Assembly: GCA_964481255.1 (NCBI GenBank)
Contig: CAYZTZ010000002.1
Coordinates: 1-64,000, forward strand
From: UBA6911 sp964481255
Lineage (GTDB): Bacteria > Acidobacteriota > UBA6911
Direction: 5' to 3'
Length of the DNA: 64,000 nucleotides
In this document: piece after piece, positions 1-9,426 of the stretch
Numbering within the stretch: the stretch's first letter is position 1
Layout: every line of letters begins with the position of its first letter
Notes under the pieces: model-generated
Database searches by the model: none
What the model was told of the DNA's origin: nothing
Seen by the model: only the letters and a program-made list of their open reading frames with translations
Position numbers and translations under genes: made by a program

Positions 1-2
1 TA

Positions 3-140
3 TCCGCTGAAAACGGCCGGAAGCTGGCGGAATACAGGCTCGCCTCGCTGCCCGTTTGGGACGGGATGGCGGCCGCGAACGGCATGCTGTACATGACGAC
101 GCTGACGGGCGATGTCCTCGGTTTCGCCGGGAAAAAATAG
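3..140 (+). CDS. C-terminal end of a PQQ-like beta-propeller repeat protein (partial)
   Basis: An open frame runs in from the window edge and stops at TAG 138-140, giving 45 residues. It contains LPVWDGMAAANGMLYMTTLTGDVLGF, split here as the strand pattern LPVWDGMAAANG followed by MLYMTTLTGDVLGF. This alternation of an 'xWDGMAAANGxLY' blade and a closing 'GxVLxF' strand is typical of the last blade of PQQ-binding-like (BamB-type) beta-propeller proteins, often secreted in Planctomycetota, Verrucomicrobiota and Acidobacteriota. Only the C-terminus is visible, so signal peptide and partner domains are unknown. It converges on the next gene across a 62-bp gap. Confidence 0.55.
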   Translation, partial: SAENGRKLAEYRLASLPVWDGMAAANGMLYMTTLTGDVLGFAGKK

Positions 141-202
141 GAGAATGGCCCCCCCGCGAATGCGCGGCCAAGCGACGCCGGAGGTTGGGCGCCGTGATTT
201 CC

Positions 203-1534
203 TCAAGCGGCCCGGCCGCCCATGCCGCGTTGAAGACAATAAAAGAACCGGAGCGATATCGCGAAAGCCGCCACCGTGCACCCCTGGTAAAGCCGGCGGT
301 ATAAATCCATGCCTGTGACCGCGTAGACCGGAAATATCCATACGAACAGAATCAACGCGCAGGCCGCTTGTATCGGAAGACGCTCCCGCTCGGCCAGAGA
401 GAAGTAGTGGTTGCCCGAACCGGGATCGCGGGCGTCATAGAGCAGAAACGAAATTGCGAGGAACGGAAGCGCTATCACCATGTCGTGGCGGTTGTGAAAG
501 AGAGCCAGCAGGCTCCACAGCGAAAAGACGCTCAGGAGTGTGAGCGCCGCGGGCTTCTCCAGCCTCTCGGGAAACCTTCGGCGGCAAGCCTGGAACGCGA
601 CCAGCATTGTCGCGGCCGTGGCCGTCCATTGAACGGCAAAGGAGACAGCGTCCCAAGGCATCATCCCGTGTGGAAAGGCCCGGGGCTGGAAATTGAAAGC
701 CAATCTGGCAATCCACAGCGTTCGCCGCGCAAGGTCCATCCAGTCGGCTGGAGCAAAGACGCAAATCACAAGAAGTCCCAGCACCTGGGTCAGGCCGCAC
801 CAGAGCAAGGGACGCACCTTCTTCTTATACGCAAAATAAAAGACCATCGGGAGAGCAACGCTGAATTTCGAAAAAGCTATGCCAAGCAGGATTCCTGAAA
901 GGGCCTGGCTCCGAACCACGGCCGCCAGGGAGAGATACATGAGGGCGGCGACTGCGAGGCTGTTCTGGCCCAGTTCAAAGACCTGGCGCGTGCAGATCAG
1001 GCTGAAAAAGAGAGACGCGAGCAGCCATCCATCAAGACTGAATAGGGTTCTCCCCGCGCATTTCAGTACGAGGCGGACAAATAGGGCCGCGAAGCCGACG
1101 TTCAGAAGAAACCATGCTAGGCCGGCAGGCACCCAAGGCAAAACAGACAGGGGCAGCATAAGGAGGAACAACGGCGGAGCCGCCGATACGATTCGGACAT
1201 GCCAGGATTCGGGCGGCGTCAATCCCCTCGCGGCCCGCGGATATTCGCTCGCCTCCGGAGTATCTGTCGGGGGCGGATAATTTTTCATACCCATGTAGGG
1301 ATTGACACCCCGCAGGAAGAGCCTGCCTCCATGCCAGAACTGGTATAGGTCTTTCCCCCATCTCGAATTGTCAAAACGGCCGTTGCTATAGGATCTGGCG
1401 ACAACGTTCCCGACGGATATCACCGCCGAAAAAGAAAAAACGCAGACAATCGCCGTTTTTATGAGCCGATCTGTTTTTAGGGCATGCAAGCGGAACCGGT
1501 CCTTCTGTTTGGAGCGTGAAACGATAGGGAACAT
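203..1534 (-). CDS. GT87-like integral membrane glycosyltransferase (DUF2029 type)
   Basis: The 443-residue protein is a polytopic membrane protein with about ten hydrophobic segments. After the first membrane segment there is a loop containing a YQFWHGGRLFLRGVNPY stretch. That is the pattern of the GT87 (DUF2029, PimE-like) family of polyprenyl-phosphate-dependent mannosyl or arabinosyl transferases, which work on the extracytoplasmic face. The loop carries an acidic residue (KDLY) where GT-C enzymes keep a catalytic Asp. The start ATG at 1534 has only a weak upstream ribosome binding site. It diverges from the symporter gene; the 407-bp spacer probably holds both promoters. Acceptor and sugar are not deducible. 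Confidence 0.75.
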   Translation of the reverse strand: MFPIVSRSKQKDRFRLHALKTDRLIKTAIVCVFSFSAVISVGNVVARSYSNGRFDNSRWGKDLYQFWHGGRLFLRGVNPYMGMKNYPPPTDTPEASEYPRAARGLTPPESWHVRIVSAAPPLFLLMLPLSVLPWVPAGLAWFLLNVGFAALFVRLVLKCAGRTLFSLDGWLLASLFFSLICTRQVFELGQNSLAVAALMYLSLAAVVRSQALSGILLGIAFSKFSVALPMVFYFAYKKKVRPLLWCGLTQVLGLLVICVFAPADWMDLARRTLWIARLAFNFQPRAFPHGMMPWDAVSFAVQWTATAATMLVAFQACRRRFPERLEKPAALTLLSVFSLWSLLALFHNRHDMVIALPFLAISFLLYDARDPGSGNHYFSLAERERLPIQAACALILFVWIFPVYAVTGMDLYRRLYQGCTVAAFAISLRFFYCLQRGMGGRAA

Positions 1535-1941
1535 CGAGATTTTATGAGTTTCAAGAGCGTCTCCGCCGCCATGTCATTCCCGCCCTCGCTCACCCCTGTC
1601 GGGATATCCCGCCCGGGCTCACCCGGACTCCATCGACACGAGGGAATCGCGCCTCTGCCCGTCGGTCCCTTGCGGGGGTCCGGACAGGTCCCTCTATATG
1701 ATCTTTGCGGAGAGCATTATATGACGGGAAATGACGGAGCGGGCCGCCGATTCGAAATCCGAACGATTCTTTTCCAGATCCTCCGTTCAGGCTTTGATCC
1801 AAAGCCGAGATCCCAAAAGGATGGAACGCGATCCGCAGCAGGATTCAGAGCGGATCCCGCCGGAATGCATGATAGAATCCGCAATCATGCCGTCCCAAGA
1901 TACGATCCGGCGATCCACATAGGATTTCAGGAGGATAGGAC
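1535..1941. other. Divergent intergenic region (407 bp)
   Basis: This spacer separates the minus-strand GT87-like gene from the plus-strand symporter gene and should contain both promoters. I see no convincing coding frame, tRNA or known riboswitch. A short hairpin (AGGCTT-TGATCC-AAAGCC) lies near 1790-1807. A clear Shine-Dalgarno sequence (AGGAGG) sits at its right end for the symporter. Confidence 0.4.
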
Positions 1942-3528
1942 ATGGCCGCGGCGGACTGGATCATCGTCGTTTTCTACATACTTTTTATTGTCGTTCTGGG
2001 ATGGAGGATCGGGCTGCGGCAGAAAGACCAGGAGGATTATTACCTCGGCGGGAAAAAGGTCTCCCCGTGGAAACTCGGGACATCCATGGCAGCCAACCAG
2101 GTCAGCGCGATAAGCCTGGTAAGCGCTCCCGCCTTTATCGCGCTTAAAGACGGAGGCGGCCTTCGATGGCTTCAGTATGAAATGGCGGTGCCCCTTGCCA
2201 TGATCGTAATCCTCGCGTTCCTCGTCCCCTCTTTACGGTCATCCGGCGGAGTGACCATATATCAATATCTCGAGAGCCGCTTCGGCTCCCCGGCCCGCCT
2301 GTCCGTAAGCCTTGTCTTTTTATTCAGCCGCTCCCTGGCCACGGGAGTGGCGCTTCTCACGACCTCCTATGTCACGGCGGTCTGCCTGCGCCTCGATATG
2401 GATAAAACAATAATACTGATCGGCGTGGTCTCCCTTCTATACACTTCCATGGGAGGGATAATGGCCGATATCATTTCCGACATCATTCAGCTCATCATCC
2501 TGTGGGGCAGCTCTTTCATTATGATATTGCTGCTGCTCCATGACGTAGACTGGAGCCTGGCCGTGCCCCTATCACAGGCGGAAAGGCTCCGGGTCTTTGA
2601 CTTTTCATCGACAGGCTTCCTGGACGGCGGGACATTCTCTTTCTGGCCCATGCTTCTGGGCGGGCTTTTCCTTTACATATCCTATTACGGCTGCGATCAA
2701 AGCCAGGCGCAACGCCTCCTGGCGGCCGGAGACGAAAGGGATGCGCGCGTGTCGCTGCTGATCAACAGCCTCCTGCGCTTCCCGCTGGTGCTCACGTATT
2801 GTTGCATCGGCGTCCTGCTTATAGTCTTCCTCCGGCGCGATCCCGCCTTTCTGGGCGACATGGCCGGGAAGGACCCTGACCTGCTCATGCCCAGTTTTAT
2901 TGTGCATTACGTTCCTGCGGGGCTCACCGGGGTCATCATAGCGGGCATCTTCGCGGCCTCCATGTCCAGCATTGATTCGGCCATCAATTCCCTGAGCGCA
3001 TCGACATGGAGCGACATGATGCTGAAGCTCCGCCCCTCTTTGGGCGGGCTGAGGGACCGGACAAAGGTGCGGGTGTCCCGGCTCATAACAGCGTGGTGGG
3101 GCCTGTTTGTGACCGCCGCGGCGGTGTATTTCCACCACATGAAGGGCAACGAAACCGTCATCGAGCTCATAAACAGGATCGGATCGGCGTTCTACGGGCC
3201 GGTCGCCTCTGTCTTTTTTATGGGCATACTCCTGAAAAGGGCCCGCGGCAGTTCAGCGGTGGCGGGTCTTGCGGCGGGGACGGGACTGAACCTTGTGCTC
3301 TGGAAATGGTTCCCCGGCATATCATGGCTCTGGTGGAACATTCTGGGCTTCATGGGCTCGCTTGCAGCAGGATATGCCGTTTCGCTGTTTTTCGGGAAAG
3401 ATCCACGCCATGAAAAGGGGCCGGCCATGGCGTCGATCAAGAATGACCGGGGGCTGGTCTATTTGCTTGCCTGCTGGTTTATTGTCATATTCGGGTTTTC
3501 ACTGATTCTCCACACATGCCTTTCTTGA
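1942..3528 (+). CDS. Sodium:solute symporter (SSS family)
   Basis: The 528-residue polytopic membrane protein has about 13 hydrophobic segments. It shows SSS/SGLT hallmarks: a YYLGGKK motif after the first helix, a GGG-containing loop, the 'GCDQSQAQRLLAA' segment, and 'IAGIFAASMSSIDSAINSLS' around residue 335, which forms the conserved helix at the Na2 sodium site. The family couples inward sodium flow to uptake of sugars, amino acids, nucleosides or carboxylates; the substrate cannot be read from sequence. The start ATG is preceded by AGGAGG at a 7-nt spacing. A second, distantly similar SSS gene lies at 36856. Confidence 0.9.
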   Translation: MAAADWIIVVFYILFIVVLGWRIGLRQKDQEDYYLGGKKVSPWKLGTSMAANQVSAISLVSAPAFIALKDGGGLRWLQYEMAVPLAMIVILAFLVPSLRSSGGVTIYQYLESRFGSPARLSVSLVFLFSRSLATGVALLTTSYVTAVCLRLDMDKTIILIGVVSLLYTSMGGIMADIISDIIQLIILWGSSFIMILLLLHDVDWSLAVPLSQAERLRVFDFSSTGFLDGGTFSFWPMLLGGLFLYISYYGCDQSQAQRLLAAGDERDARVSLLINSLLRFPLVLTYCCIGVLLIVFLRRDPAFLGDMAGKDPDLLMPSFIVHYVPAGLTGVIIAGIFAASMSSIDSAINSLSASTWSDMMLKLRPSLGGLRDRTKVRVSRLITAWWGLFVTAAAVYFHHMKGNETVIELINRIGSAFYGPVASVFFMGILLKRARGSSAVAGLAAGTGLNLVLWKWFPGISWLWWNILGFMGSLAAGYAVSLFFGKDPRHEKGPAMASIKNDRGLVYLLACWFIVIFGFSLILHTCLS

Positions 3529-3664
3529 TCCTTCCCCCGGTCCGCGTGACTTCAGCATGAGCTTCGCGCTGGACTTGCATGGGCTCATCCGGAGCGTGGA
3601 GCAGGTCGCCAATACCCAAAGGCTGCGGCTTGACTGCGGTGCAGGGATCCTGCGGATCGGATTG

Positions 3665-3749
<85 letters not shown>

Positions 3750-3752
3750 TTT

Positions 3753-4214
3753 CTATTTCGCCGGCTGCTTCGACCCGGACGGCCCTGCAGCCGGTTTGCT
3801 TTGAGGCGCCGCCGGCGCGGTTTGCTCTTTCTGTTTGGCGGCCTCGATCTCTTCTATCCTCTTCCTGATCTGCTCAGGAGTCGGCACGACGGGAGCCTGC
3901 TGAGCCGCAGGAGCCTTTTTAGCGGGCTCCGCCGCTTCCTTGGTGGTCTCGAGAATCGACTTGGACTCGGTCTTGGTTGTGGAGCTGGATATCAGAGCCA
4001 GTCCAAGGCTGGTCATCATGAAGACCACGGCGGCCGCCGTCGTCATTTTGGACAAAAAAGAGGCCGGCCCGCGGCTTCCGAAGGCGGTCTGACTCCCGCC
4101 TCCCCCGAAGGCTCCGGCCAAATCCGCTCCCTTGCCCGACTGCAGGAGAACGACCAGAACCAGAATGAAGCAAACGATCACATGCAGCGTAACGACCGCG
4201 TAATATAAGAACAT
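3753..4214 (-). CDS. secG: Preprotein translocase subunit SecG
   Basis: SecG is the small accessory subunit of the SecYEG protein-conducting channel in the inner membrane. The 153-residue protein has the standard two-helix core: helix 1 at residues 3-24, the cytoplasmic loop LLQSGKGADLAGAFGGGGSQTAFGS cut here as LLQSGKGADLAGAFGGGG plus SQTAFGS, and helix 2 at about 54-76. The loop sequence is the family signature. It is followed by an unusually long, Ala/Pro/Lys/Gln-rich cytoplasmic tail of roughly 75 residues, where typical SecG ends near 75-110 residues in total. The gene lies between tpiA and tRNA-Leu, an arrangement seen in many bacteria. Confidence 0.95.
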   Translation of the reverse strand: MFLYYAVVTLHVIVCFILVLVVLLQSGKGADLAGAFGGGGSQTAFGSRGPASFLSKMTTAAAVVFMMTSLGLALISSSTTKTESKSILETTKEAAEPAKKAPAAQQAPVVPTPEQIRKRIEEIEAAKQKEQTAPAAPQSKPAAGPSGSKQPAK

Positions 4215-4244
4215 AAGATCCCGAAACCCGCTTTCCGTATGCCT

Positions 4245-4997
4245 TCAGGCCTTGTAATGCACGATGCGCAAAAAGCTTTCCGCCTCCAGGCACGCGCCGC
4301 CGACCAGCGCGCCATCGATGTCCGCCTGCCGCATCAGTGCGTCGATATTCTCCGGCTTGACGCTGCCGCCGTATAAAATACGAACATCCCGGGCATTTTC
4401 CCCGAATCTCTCAGCCAGCCAGCCGCGGATCCAGCTGTGCATGGATTGAGCGACCTCGGGTGATGCGGTACGCCCCGTTCCGATTGCCCAAACCGGTTCG
4501 TAGGCGAGAATGATACGCATTAGGTCCATCCCTGTCAAGCCGTCCAATCCGCCCGCAAGTTGTTGTGCCAATATATTATGATGAATTCCTGATTCCCTTT
4601 CGGTCAGCGTCTCCCCCACACAGACGATCGGCTGAAGCGACGACCGCAGGACCGCGCGAATGCGCCGATGGACGGTCGCGTCGGTCTCGCCGAAATATTG
4701 CCTCCGCTCCGAATGCCCGACGATGACCATGCCGCACCCCAGGTCCTCCAGCATCGGAACGCTGATCTCCCCGGTGAACGCTCCCTTGGGTTCCCAATGA
4801 ACATTCTGAGCCGCGAGAATCAGGGGGCTCCCCTCGATTTCGGCCGCCACGGACCGCAGGGCCGTAAAAGGCGGAGCCAGCACGACCCGGCGATCGAGCG
4901 AGTCTCCCACTCCTTCTTTGACGGCCCGCGCCAGAGCCCGCGCCTCGCTCAACGTCTTGTGCATCTTCCAGTTTCCGGCAATGATCGGCGTTCTCAT
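4245..4997 (-). CDS. tpiA: Triosephosphate isomerase
   Basis: This cytosolic enzyme interconverts dihydroxyacetone phosphate and glyceraldehyde 3-phosphate. The start was placed at the MRTPIIAGNWKMHKT sequence, giving 250 residues and the canonical N-terminus with the active-site Asn and Lys; an in-frame ATG two codons upstream is equally possible, and longer extensions are not family-like. The catalytic His is in VIVGHSERRQYF, the catalytic Glu in AYEPVWAIGTG, and the phosphate loop is YGGSVKPEN. It lies between pgk and secG on the same strand. Confidence 0.97.
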   Translation of the reverse strand: MRTPIIAGNWKMHKTLSEARALARAVKEGVGDSLDRRVVLAPPFTALRSVAAEIEGSPLILAAQNVHWEPKGAFTGEISVPMLEDLGCGMVIVGHSERRQYFGETDATVHRRIRAVLRSSLQPIVCVGETLTERESGIHHNILAQQLAGGLDGLTGMDLMRIILAYEPVWAIGTGRTASPEVAQSMHSWIRGWLAERFGENARDVRILYGGSVKPENIDALMRQADIDGALVGGACLEAESFLRIVHYKA

Positions 4998-5072
4998 ATC
5001 CATCCCGCTATTGATTAGGCGAAATAGGCGCCTTCCCGGTGATGCCGGAATCTTCGCACGCACGCCCCGGGA

Positions 5073-6248
5073 CTATTTTTCATTTAAGGCCGCAACCCCG
5101 GGAAGAACGCGGCCGGCCAAAAACTCCAGAGACGCTCCCCCGCCGGTTGAAATATGAGTGATCCTGTCCGCGACTCCCGCCTTGGCCACTGCCGCCGCCG
5201 AGTCCCCGCCTCCCACGACGGAAAGGGCGCCGGAATCAGCCACCGCCCTCGCCACACGGACCGTGCCGGAGGAGAAGGCTTCCTTCTCAAACACTCCCAT
5301 GGGGCCGTTCCATACTATCGTCCTGGCCGAACGGATCACGGCGGCGAAGGCCGCCGATGTCTCGGGTCCTATATCCAGACCCATTTCGTTGTCCGGAATC
5401 CCGTCGGCCGATACAGTGTGCGCGGATGTCTCGTCGTCCGGATTCGGACTCGCAACCGCGTCCACCGGAAGAACAATGGTCCCCGGAGCTGCGGCCAAGA
5501 GCTGACGCGCCAGATCCAGCTTATCCTCCTCGCACAGAGATTTCCCCACGCTCTTACCCTGGCTTTTCAGAAAGGTGAATGCCATGGCTCCGCCGACGAG
5601 CAGACGGTCCACCCTGCCCAGGAGGTTTTCAATCACCTCGATCTTGTCGGATATCTTGGCGCCGCCCAGAATCGCGACAAAAGGCCTTTGGGGAGATTCC
5701 AAAACCCCTCCGAGGTAACGTAATTCCTTTTCCATCAGGAAACCGGCCGCCGCCCTCTCCACAAACCGGGTTATGCCCTCCGTGGAGGCGTGAGCCCGAT
5801 GCGCGCTCCCGAAGGCGTCGTTGACGTAGAGCGGAGTGGATGCCGCAAGTTTCGCCGCGAACGCGGCGTCATTCGCCTCCTCTTCAGCGTAAAACCGGAG
5901 GTTTTCGAGGAGAATGATGTCTCCCGGCCGAGACGAAGCCGCCGCTTTTTCCACTTCGGGCCCAACGCAGTCGCTGACGAACTTCACCTTTTTCCCGAGA
6001 AGCTCCGAAAGCCGGTCCGCCGCGGGCGCGAGAGAAAACTCGGGCTTGGGCTTCCCCTTCGGCCGCCCGAGGTGTGAAGCCAGCACCAGAACGGCCCCCC
6101 GCTCCACGCCGTAGCGGATCGTCGGGAGGGCTTCCCGGATGCGGAGATCGTCGCTCACTTTGGAATCCTTGATGGGGACGTTGAAATCCACCCGCACGAA
6201 GACGCGCTTTCCCCTCAAGTCCAGATCCGTGATCGTAAGTTTGGCCAT
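5073..6248 (-). CDS. pgk: Phosphoglycerate kinase
   Basis: The enzyme transfers phosphate from 1,3-bisphosphoglycerate to ADP in glycolysis, or the reverse in gluconeogenesis. The 391-residue frame starts at MAKLTITDLDL, preceded by a G-rich ribosome binding site. Family motifs visible are the substrate-binding VRVDFNVP near the N-terminus, the ASHLGRPKG loop, LLENLRF, the nucleotide-binding GGAKISDKI segment, and the C-terminal GGGDSAAAV and STGGGASLEFL. It follows gap by 44 bp, so the two are almost certainly cotranscribed. Confidence 0.97.
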   Translation of the reverse strand: MAKLTITDLDLRGKRVFVRVDFNVPIKDSKVSDDLRIREALPTIRYGVERGAVLVLASHLGRPKGKPKPEFSLAPAADRLSELLGKKVKFVSDCVGPEVEKAAASSRPGDIILLENLRFYAEEEANDAAFAAKLAASTPLYVNDAFGSAHRAHASTEGITRFVERAAAGFLMEKELRYLGGVLESPQRPFVAILGGAKISDKIEVIENLLGRVDRLLVGGAMAFTFLKSQGKSVGKSLCEEDKLDLARQLLAAAPGTIVLPVDAVASPNPDDETSAHTVSADGIPDNEMGLDIGPETSAAFAAVIRSARTIVWNGPMGVFEKEAFSSGTVRVARAVADSGALSVVGGGDSAAAVAKAGVADRITHISTGGGASLEFLAGRVLPGVAALNEK

Positions 6249-6292
6249 CGCGGTACCCCCGTGTTCGCTTGTCAAGAGCGCCTTTCCATGCT

Positions 6293-7285
6293 TCAGCAGA
6301 TATGCTTGATAAGATCCCGCAATCGGCAGGAATAGCCCCACTCGTTGTCATACCATGCCAGGACCTTGACGAGGTTGCCGTTAACTTTGGTTTCAAGGCC
6401 GTCGGCTACACCGGAATATTCGCTTTGCATGAAGTCGGTCGACACGAGAGGCTCTTCGGTATATCCCAGGATGCCCTTTAACGAACCCTGGGAGGCTTCC
6501 TTCAGAGCCCTATTCACATCCTCCCGAGTCGCTTTTCTACTAACCGTCGCCACCAGATCCACAAGCGAGACATTGGGGGTGGGGACGCGGATTGCGATGC
6601 CGTCCAGTTTGCCCGCGAGCCTGGGCAGCACCAGCCCTATGGCCTTGGCCGCTCCCGTTGTGCTGGGAACCATGTTGATGGCCGCGGCCCGGGCCCGCCG
6701 CAGATCCCGGTGCTGCAGGTCCAGGAGGTTTTGGTCGTTGGTATAGCTATGGATGGTCGTCATGAAGCCGGCTTCGATTTCGAAGGCCTCATCGATCACT
6801 TTGGCGACCGGGGCCAGGCAGTTGGTGGTGCAGGAGGCGTTGGAGATGATGTGGTGTCTTGCGGGATCGTAGGCGTCCATGTTGATCCCGACGCAGAAGG
6901 TACCGTCGACGTTCTTGCCGGGAGCCGAAATAACTACCTTTTTGACGGTGCCTTTCAAGTGGGCTTTTGCCTTTTCCGCTTCGGTGAAAAGCCCGGTGGA
7001 TTCGACCACGACCTGGGCGCCCAGAGAGCTCCAGTCCAGCATCGCCGGATCCTTTTCGCTGAAAATCTTCATGGGCTTGCCGTTGACGACAAGATTGCCG
7101 TCCTTGAGATCGACGGTCCCGTCAAACCGCCCCAGGATGGAGTCGTATTTGAGAAGATGGGCGAAAACCTCCGGCTTCGTGATGTCGTTGACGCCCACGA
7201 ACTCGATTTCAGGATCCTTGATGGAACAACGGACCAGGTTTCTGCCGATCCGTCCGAACCCGTTAATGCCGACCTTGATTGCCAT
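6293..7285 (-). CDS. gap: Glyceraldehyde-3-phosphate dehydrogenase, type I
   Basis: The enzyme oxidatively phosphorylates glyceraldehyde 3-phosphate with NAD(P)+. The 330-residue protein has the Rossmann motif GINGFGRIGR at the N-terminus. The catalytic cysteine lies in SNASCTTNCLAP near residue 150, followed by the partner His region (TIHSYTNDQ) and the closing YDNEWGYS motif. A strong ribosome binding site (GGAGGG) precedes the ATG. It is the first gene of the operon gap-pgk-tpiA-secG-tRNA-Leu. A TATACT -10-like sequence lies about 35 bp upstream of the start. Confidence 0.97.
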   Translation of the reverse strand: MAIKVGINGFGRIGRNLVRCSIKDPEIEFVGVNDITKPEVFAHLLKYDSILGRFDGTVDLKDGNLVVNGKPMKIFSEKDPAMLDWSSLGAQVVVESTGLFTEAEKAKAHLKGTVKKVVISAPGKNVDGTFCVGINMDAYDPARHHIISNASCTTNCLAPVAKVIDEAFEIEAGFMTTIHSYTNDQNLLDLQHRDLRRARAAAINMVPSTTGAAKAIGLVLPRLAGKLDGIAIRVPTPNVSLVDLVATVSRKATREDVNRALKEASQGSLKGILGYTEEPLVSTDFMQSEYSGVADGLETKVNGNLVKVLAWYDNEWGYSCRLRDLIKHIC

Positions 7286-7585
7286 GATTTACCCTCCAGT
7301 GAGTTCCGAAATAAGAAATTTTAAGTATACGACAGTCCCGACGCGGAGGGAATCGTCAAGAACGCCGGGCCGGGCTGCGAGCGGGCCTCAATATACAGCC
7401 CGCCTGCACCGCCGGAGGTTCCCCGGACGCACTTTCCATAAGCTGCAACGATTCTTTCTTCCCTGCCCGAGACGCATCGCTTGACTTGGAAAGCATTTTG
7501 TCTTGTGCTTTGGACGGCTATTACAGAGAATCCGGCTATGCGCGAAAAGGACTCGCGGATGGATGGGACAGACAGGAATTCCAAC

Positions 7586-8863
7586 ATGGCCCGGATGTCT
7601 CCCGATTCAGGGCGAATGACGAGGGCGCGCCGCGTCGCCTCCCTGTTCGATCTCGAGGGGCCCTTCGAGGTTTATGATTTCGAAGGGAAAGGCAACATCA
7701 ACCGGGAAACGTTCTTAATCGTCTCCGGCCCGCCGCGCGCCCGCTCCGAGTATCTGCTGCAGCTACTGAACTCAACAGTTTTCCCACAGCCCCGCCTTGT
7801 CATGAACGCGATGATCGCCTGCATAAGGGCGCAGGAAAAAGCCCTTGCCGAAGGCGCGCTGAAAATGCAAGTTCCGTGGGAAACGATACGGCTGGTTCCG
7901 ACGAAGGCCGGAATGCCGTACCTTGAAATCCCGGGAGACGGGGAGCTTGAATGCTGGCGCCTGATGTCCAGAATCGCCGATTCCCGAAGCTACCGGAGCC
8001 TGCGCGAGATCCCCGATCCCCGGGAGCGTCTTGGAGTGGCTGAGGAAGCGGGGCGCGGCCTCGGCCTTTTTCGCATCCTCACGGCGTCGATGGACGCTTC
8101 CTCGATAGGCTGCCCGCTCCCTGGTTACAGAAACACGCGCCTCTATTACGATCAGCTGGAATCGGTGCTCGCGGGCACTCGCACCCTCCAGGAGGCCGCG
8201 GGCCGGCTTCCGGCGGACCCGGCGCTTCGCGGGAGCACCCAACGGCATTTCTTGATCCAAACGACCGTGGAGGAGCATCGAAGGCGCCTGCGGGATCCGC
8301 AGCTGGACCGTTATATCCATCTAGCCCTGGAACAAAAACCCTTCGCCTGCTCGCTTCATGACAAGCTCCAGTCCGGGCATCTGAGGACCGTCGTCGTGCA
8401 CGGCGACACCAAGCTTGATAATTATCTTTTCAGTACCCTCACCGGAGATGTGAAGGCGATCGTCGACCTCGATACCGTCATGCCGCACACCTGGCTGAGC
8501 GATTGGGGGGACCTGGCGCGATCGCTTGTGAACATCGCCGGCGAACGCGAGCCGGACCTGGAAAAGGTGAAGATCGACATGGATGTTTTCAGGGCGCTGG
8601 CCAAAGGATTTCTGGGGACTGGTTGTCCCATAGGGCCCGGCGAGCTGGACCTCATGGCTGAAGCGCCGCAGATCATGGCCCTCGAACTCGGGGTGCGCTT
8701 CCTCACCGACTACCTGCGAGGCGACAGCTACTTCAGGCTGGCGCCGGCGGACCCCCGGGATCTGAACAGGACCAGGGCCTTGGTGCAGTTCTCGGTTTTC
8801 GATGGACTGCGCCGCACGGCCGACATCGCGAAGCGGCACATCCGGGAATGGAGCGGGGCCTGA
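7586..8863 (+). CDS. Phosphotransferase of the APH/choline-kinase-like fold, possible sugar 1-kinase
   Basis: The protein belongs to the aminoglycoside phosphotransferase-like kinase fold. The N-terminal lobe has FEGKGNINRETFLI (glycine-type nucleotide loop). The catalytic loop is VVHGDTKLDNYLF at about two thirds of the length, and the metal-binding motif is IVDLDTVMP. This combination resembles NahK-type N-acetylhexosamine 1-kinases and related small-molecule kinases rather than antibiotic resistance enzymes. The substrate is inferred, not shown. The frame is open from 7481; I chose the ATG at 7586 because AGGA lies upstream, but ATGs at 7595 and 7616 are possible. It diverges from gap. Confidence 0.75.
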   Translation: MARMSPDSGRMTRARRVASLFDLEGPFEVYDFEGKGNINRETFLIVSGPPRARSEYLLQLLNSTVFPQPRLVMNAMIACIRAQEKALAEGALKMQVPWETIRLVPTKAGMPYLEIPGDGELECWRLMSRIADSRSYRSLREIPDPRERLGVAEEAGRGLGLFRILTASMDASSIGCPLPGYRNTRLYYDQLESVLAGTRTLQEAAGRLPADPALRGSTQRHFLIQTTVEEHRRRLRDPQLDRYIHLALEQKPFACSLHDKLQSGHLRTVVVHGDTKLDNYLFSTLTGDVKAIVDLDTVMPHTWLSDWGDLARSLVNIAGEREPDLEKVKIDMDVFRALAKGFLGTGCPIGPGELDLMAEAPQIMALELGVRFLTDYLRGDSYFRLAPADPRDLNRTRALVQFSVFDGLRRTADIAKRHIREWSGA

Positions 8864-8900
8864 CGCGATTTAGAGGAATGACAGGGCGGCCTCGCCGGCC

Positions 8901-9350
8901 CTATCGCAGAGCCGCGAGCAGGAAATGTTTCGCCCGCTCGTACGCGCCGGGGCGCTGGCTTTCACGCGGACCGGCGACATTGAGGACTTCAATGCCGTGC
9001 CGCTCCGCCCAGGGCCCCAGGACCGCCGGATCCGGCTCCTTCTCAAAATCGAGCACAAGCAGGCTCTTCCCCATCCTGCGCGCGACATCGATCGTGAAAG
9101 CGGTTCCGCCCCTGGGCGGGCCCCAGCAAAACGCCAGAGTTCCGTCGGAATCCCTCACGTTCCACTCGGTCCGCTGGGTGTAATCCCCCGATGGCGTCTC
9201 CTCGAGAGGATAGCGCGGATCGATGGGACCGTCTTCGGCCAATCGCCCGCGCGGACACCATCCGCCGCAGGGTAGTCCGAGCTCTACGGCCGCGTCCAGG
9301 GCCGCCCGGTCGACTCCCGTTTGACCTCCGGAAACAATGCGTCGAATCAT
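8901..9350 (-). CDS. Putative molybdenum carrier / YpsA-related SLOG-family protein
   Basis: The 149-residue protein begins with IRRIVSGGQTGVDRAALDAA, the phosphate-binding GGQTGVDRAAL loop that defines this SLOG (Rossmann-like) family, annotated as 'putative molybdenum carrier' after a crystal structure of a homologue. The GGWCPRGR segment and the later GGTAFTI segment are also family-typical. No enzymatic activity is established for the family; SLOG relatives bind nucleotides. Its 3' end is 37 bp from the convergent kinase gene. Molybdopterin synthase genes are 11 kb away, so a functional link is only suggestive. Confidence 0.8.
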   Translation of the reverse strand: MIRRIVSGGQTGVDRAALDAAVELGLPCGGWCPRGRLAEDGPIDPRYPLEETPSGDYTQRTEWNVRDSDGTLAFCWGPPRGGTAFTIDVARRMGKSLLVLDFEKEPDPAVLGPWAERHGIEVLNVAGPRESQRPGAYERAKHFLLAALR

Positions 9351-9426
9351 GCGCCTAAACCGTTATTTGTGGCGTAACGAGAATTTTGTTCCCGTTTTGG
9401 AAGCAAGAGGGCCGGATCCATTCCGG

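Noticed and set aside
7481..7585. Longer N-terminus for the kinase-like gene
   Set aside because: The first 35 residues have no family resemblance and no ribosome binding site, so the start was moved to 7586. The exact start remains uncertain.
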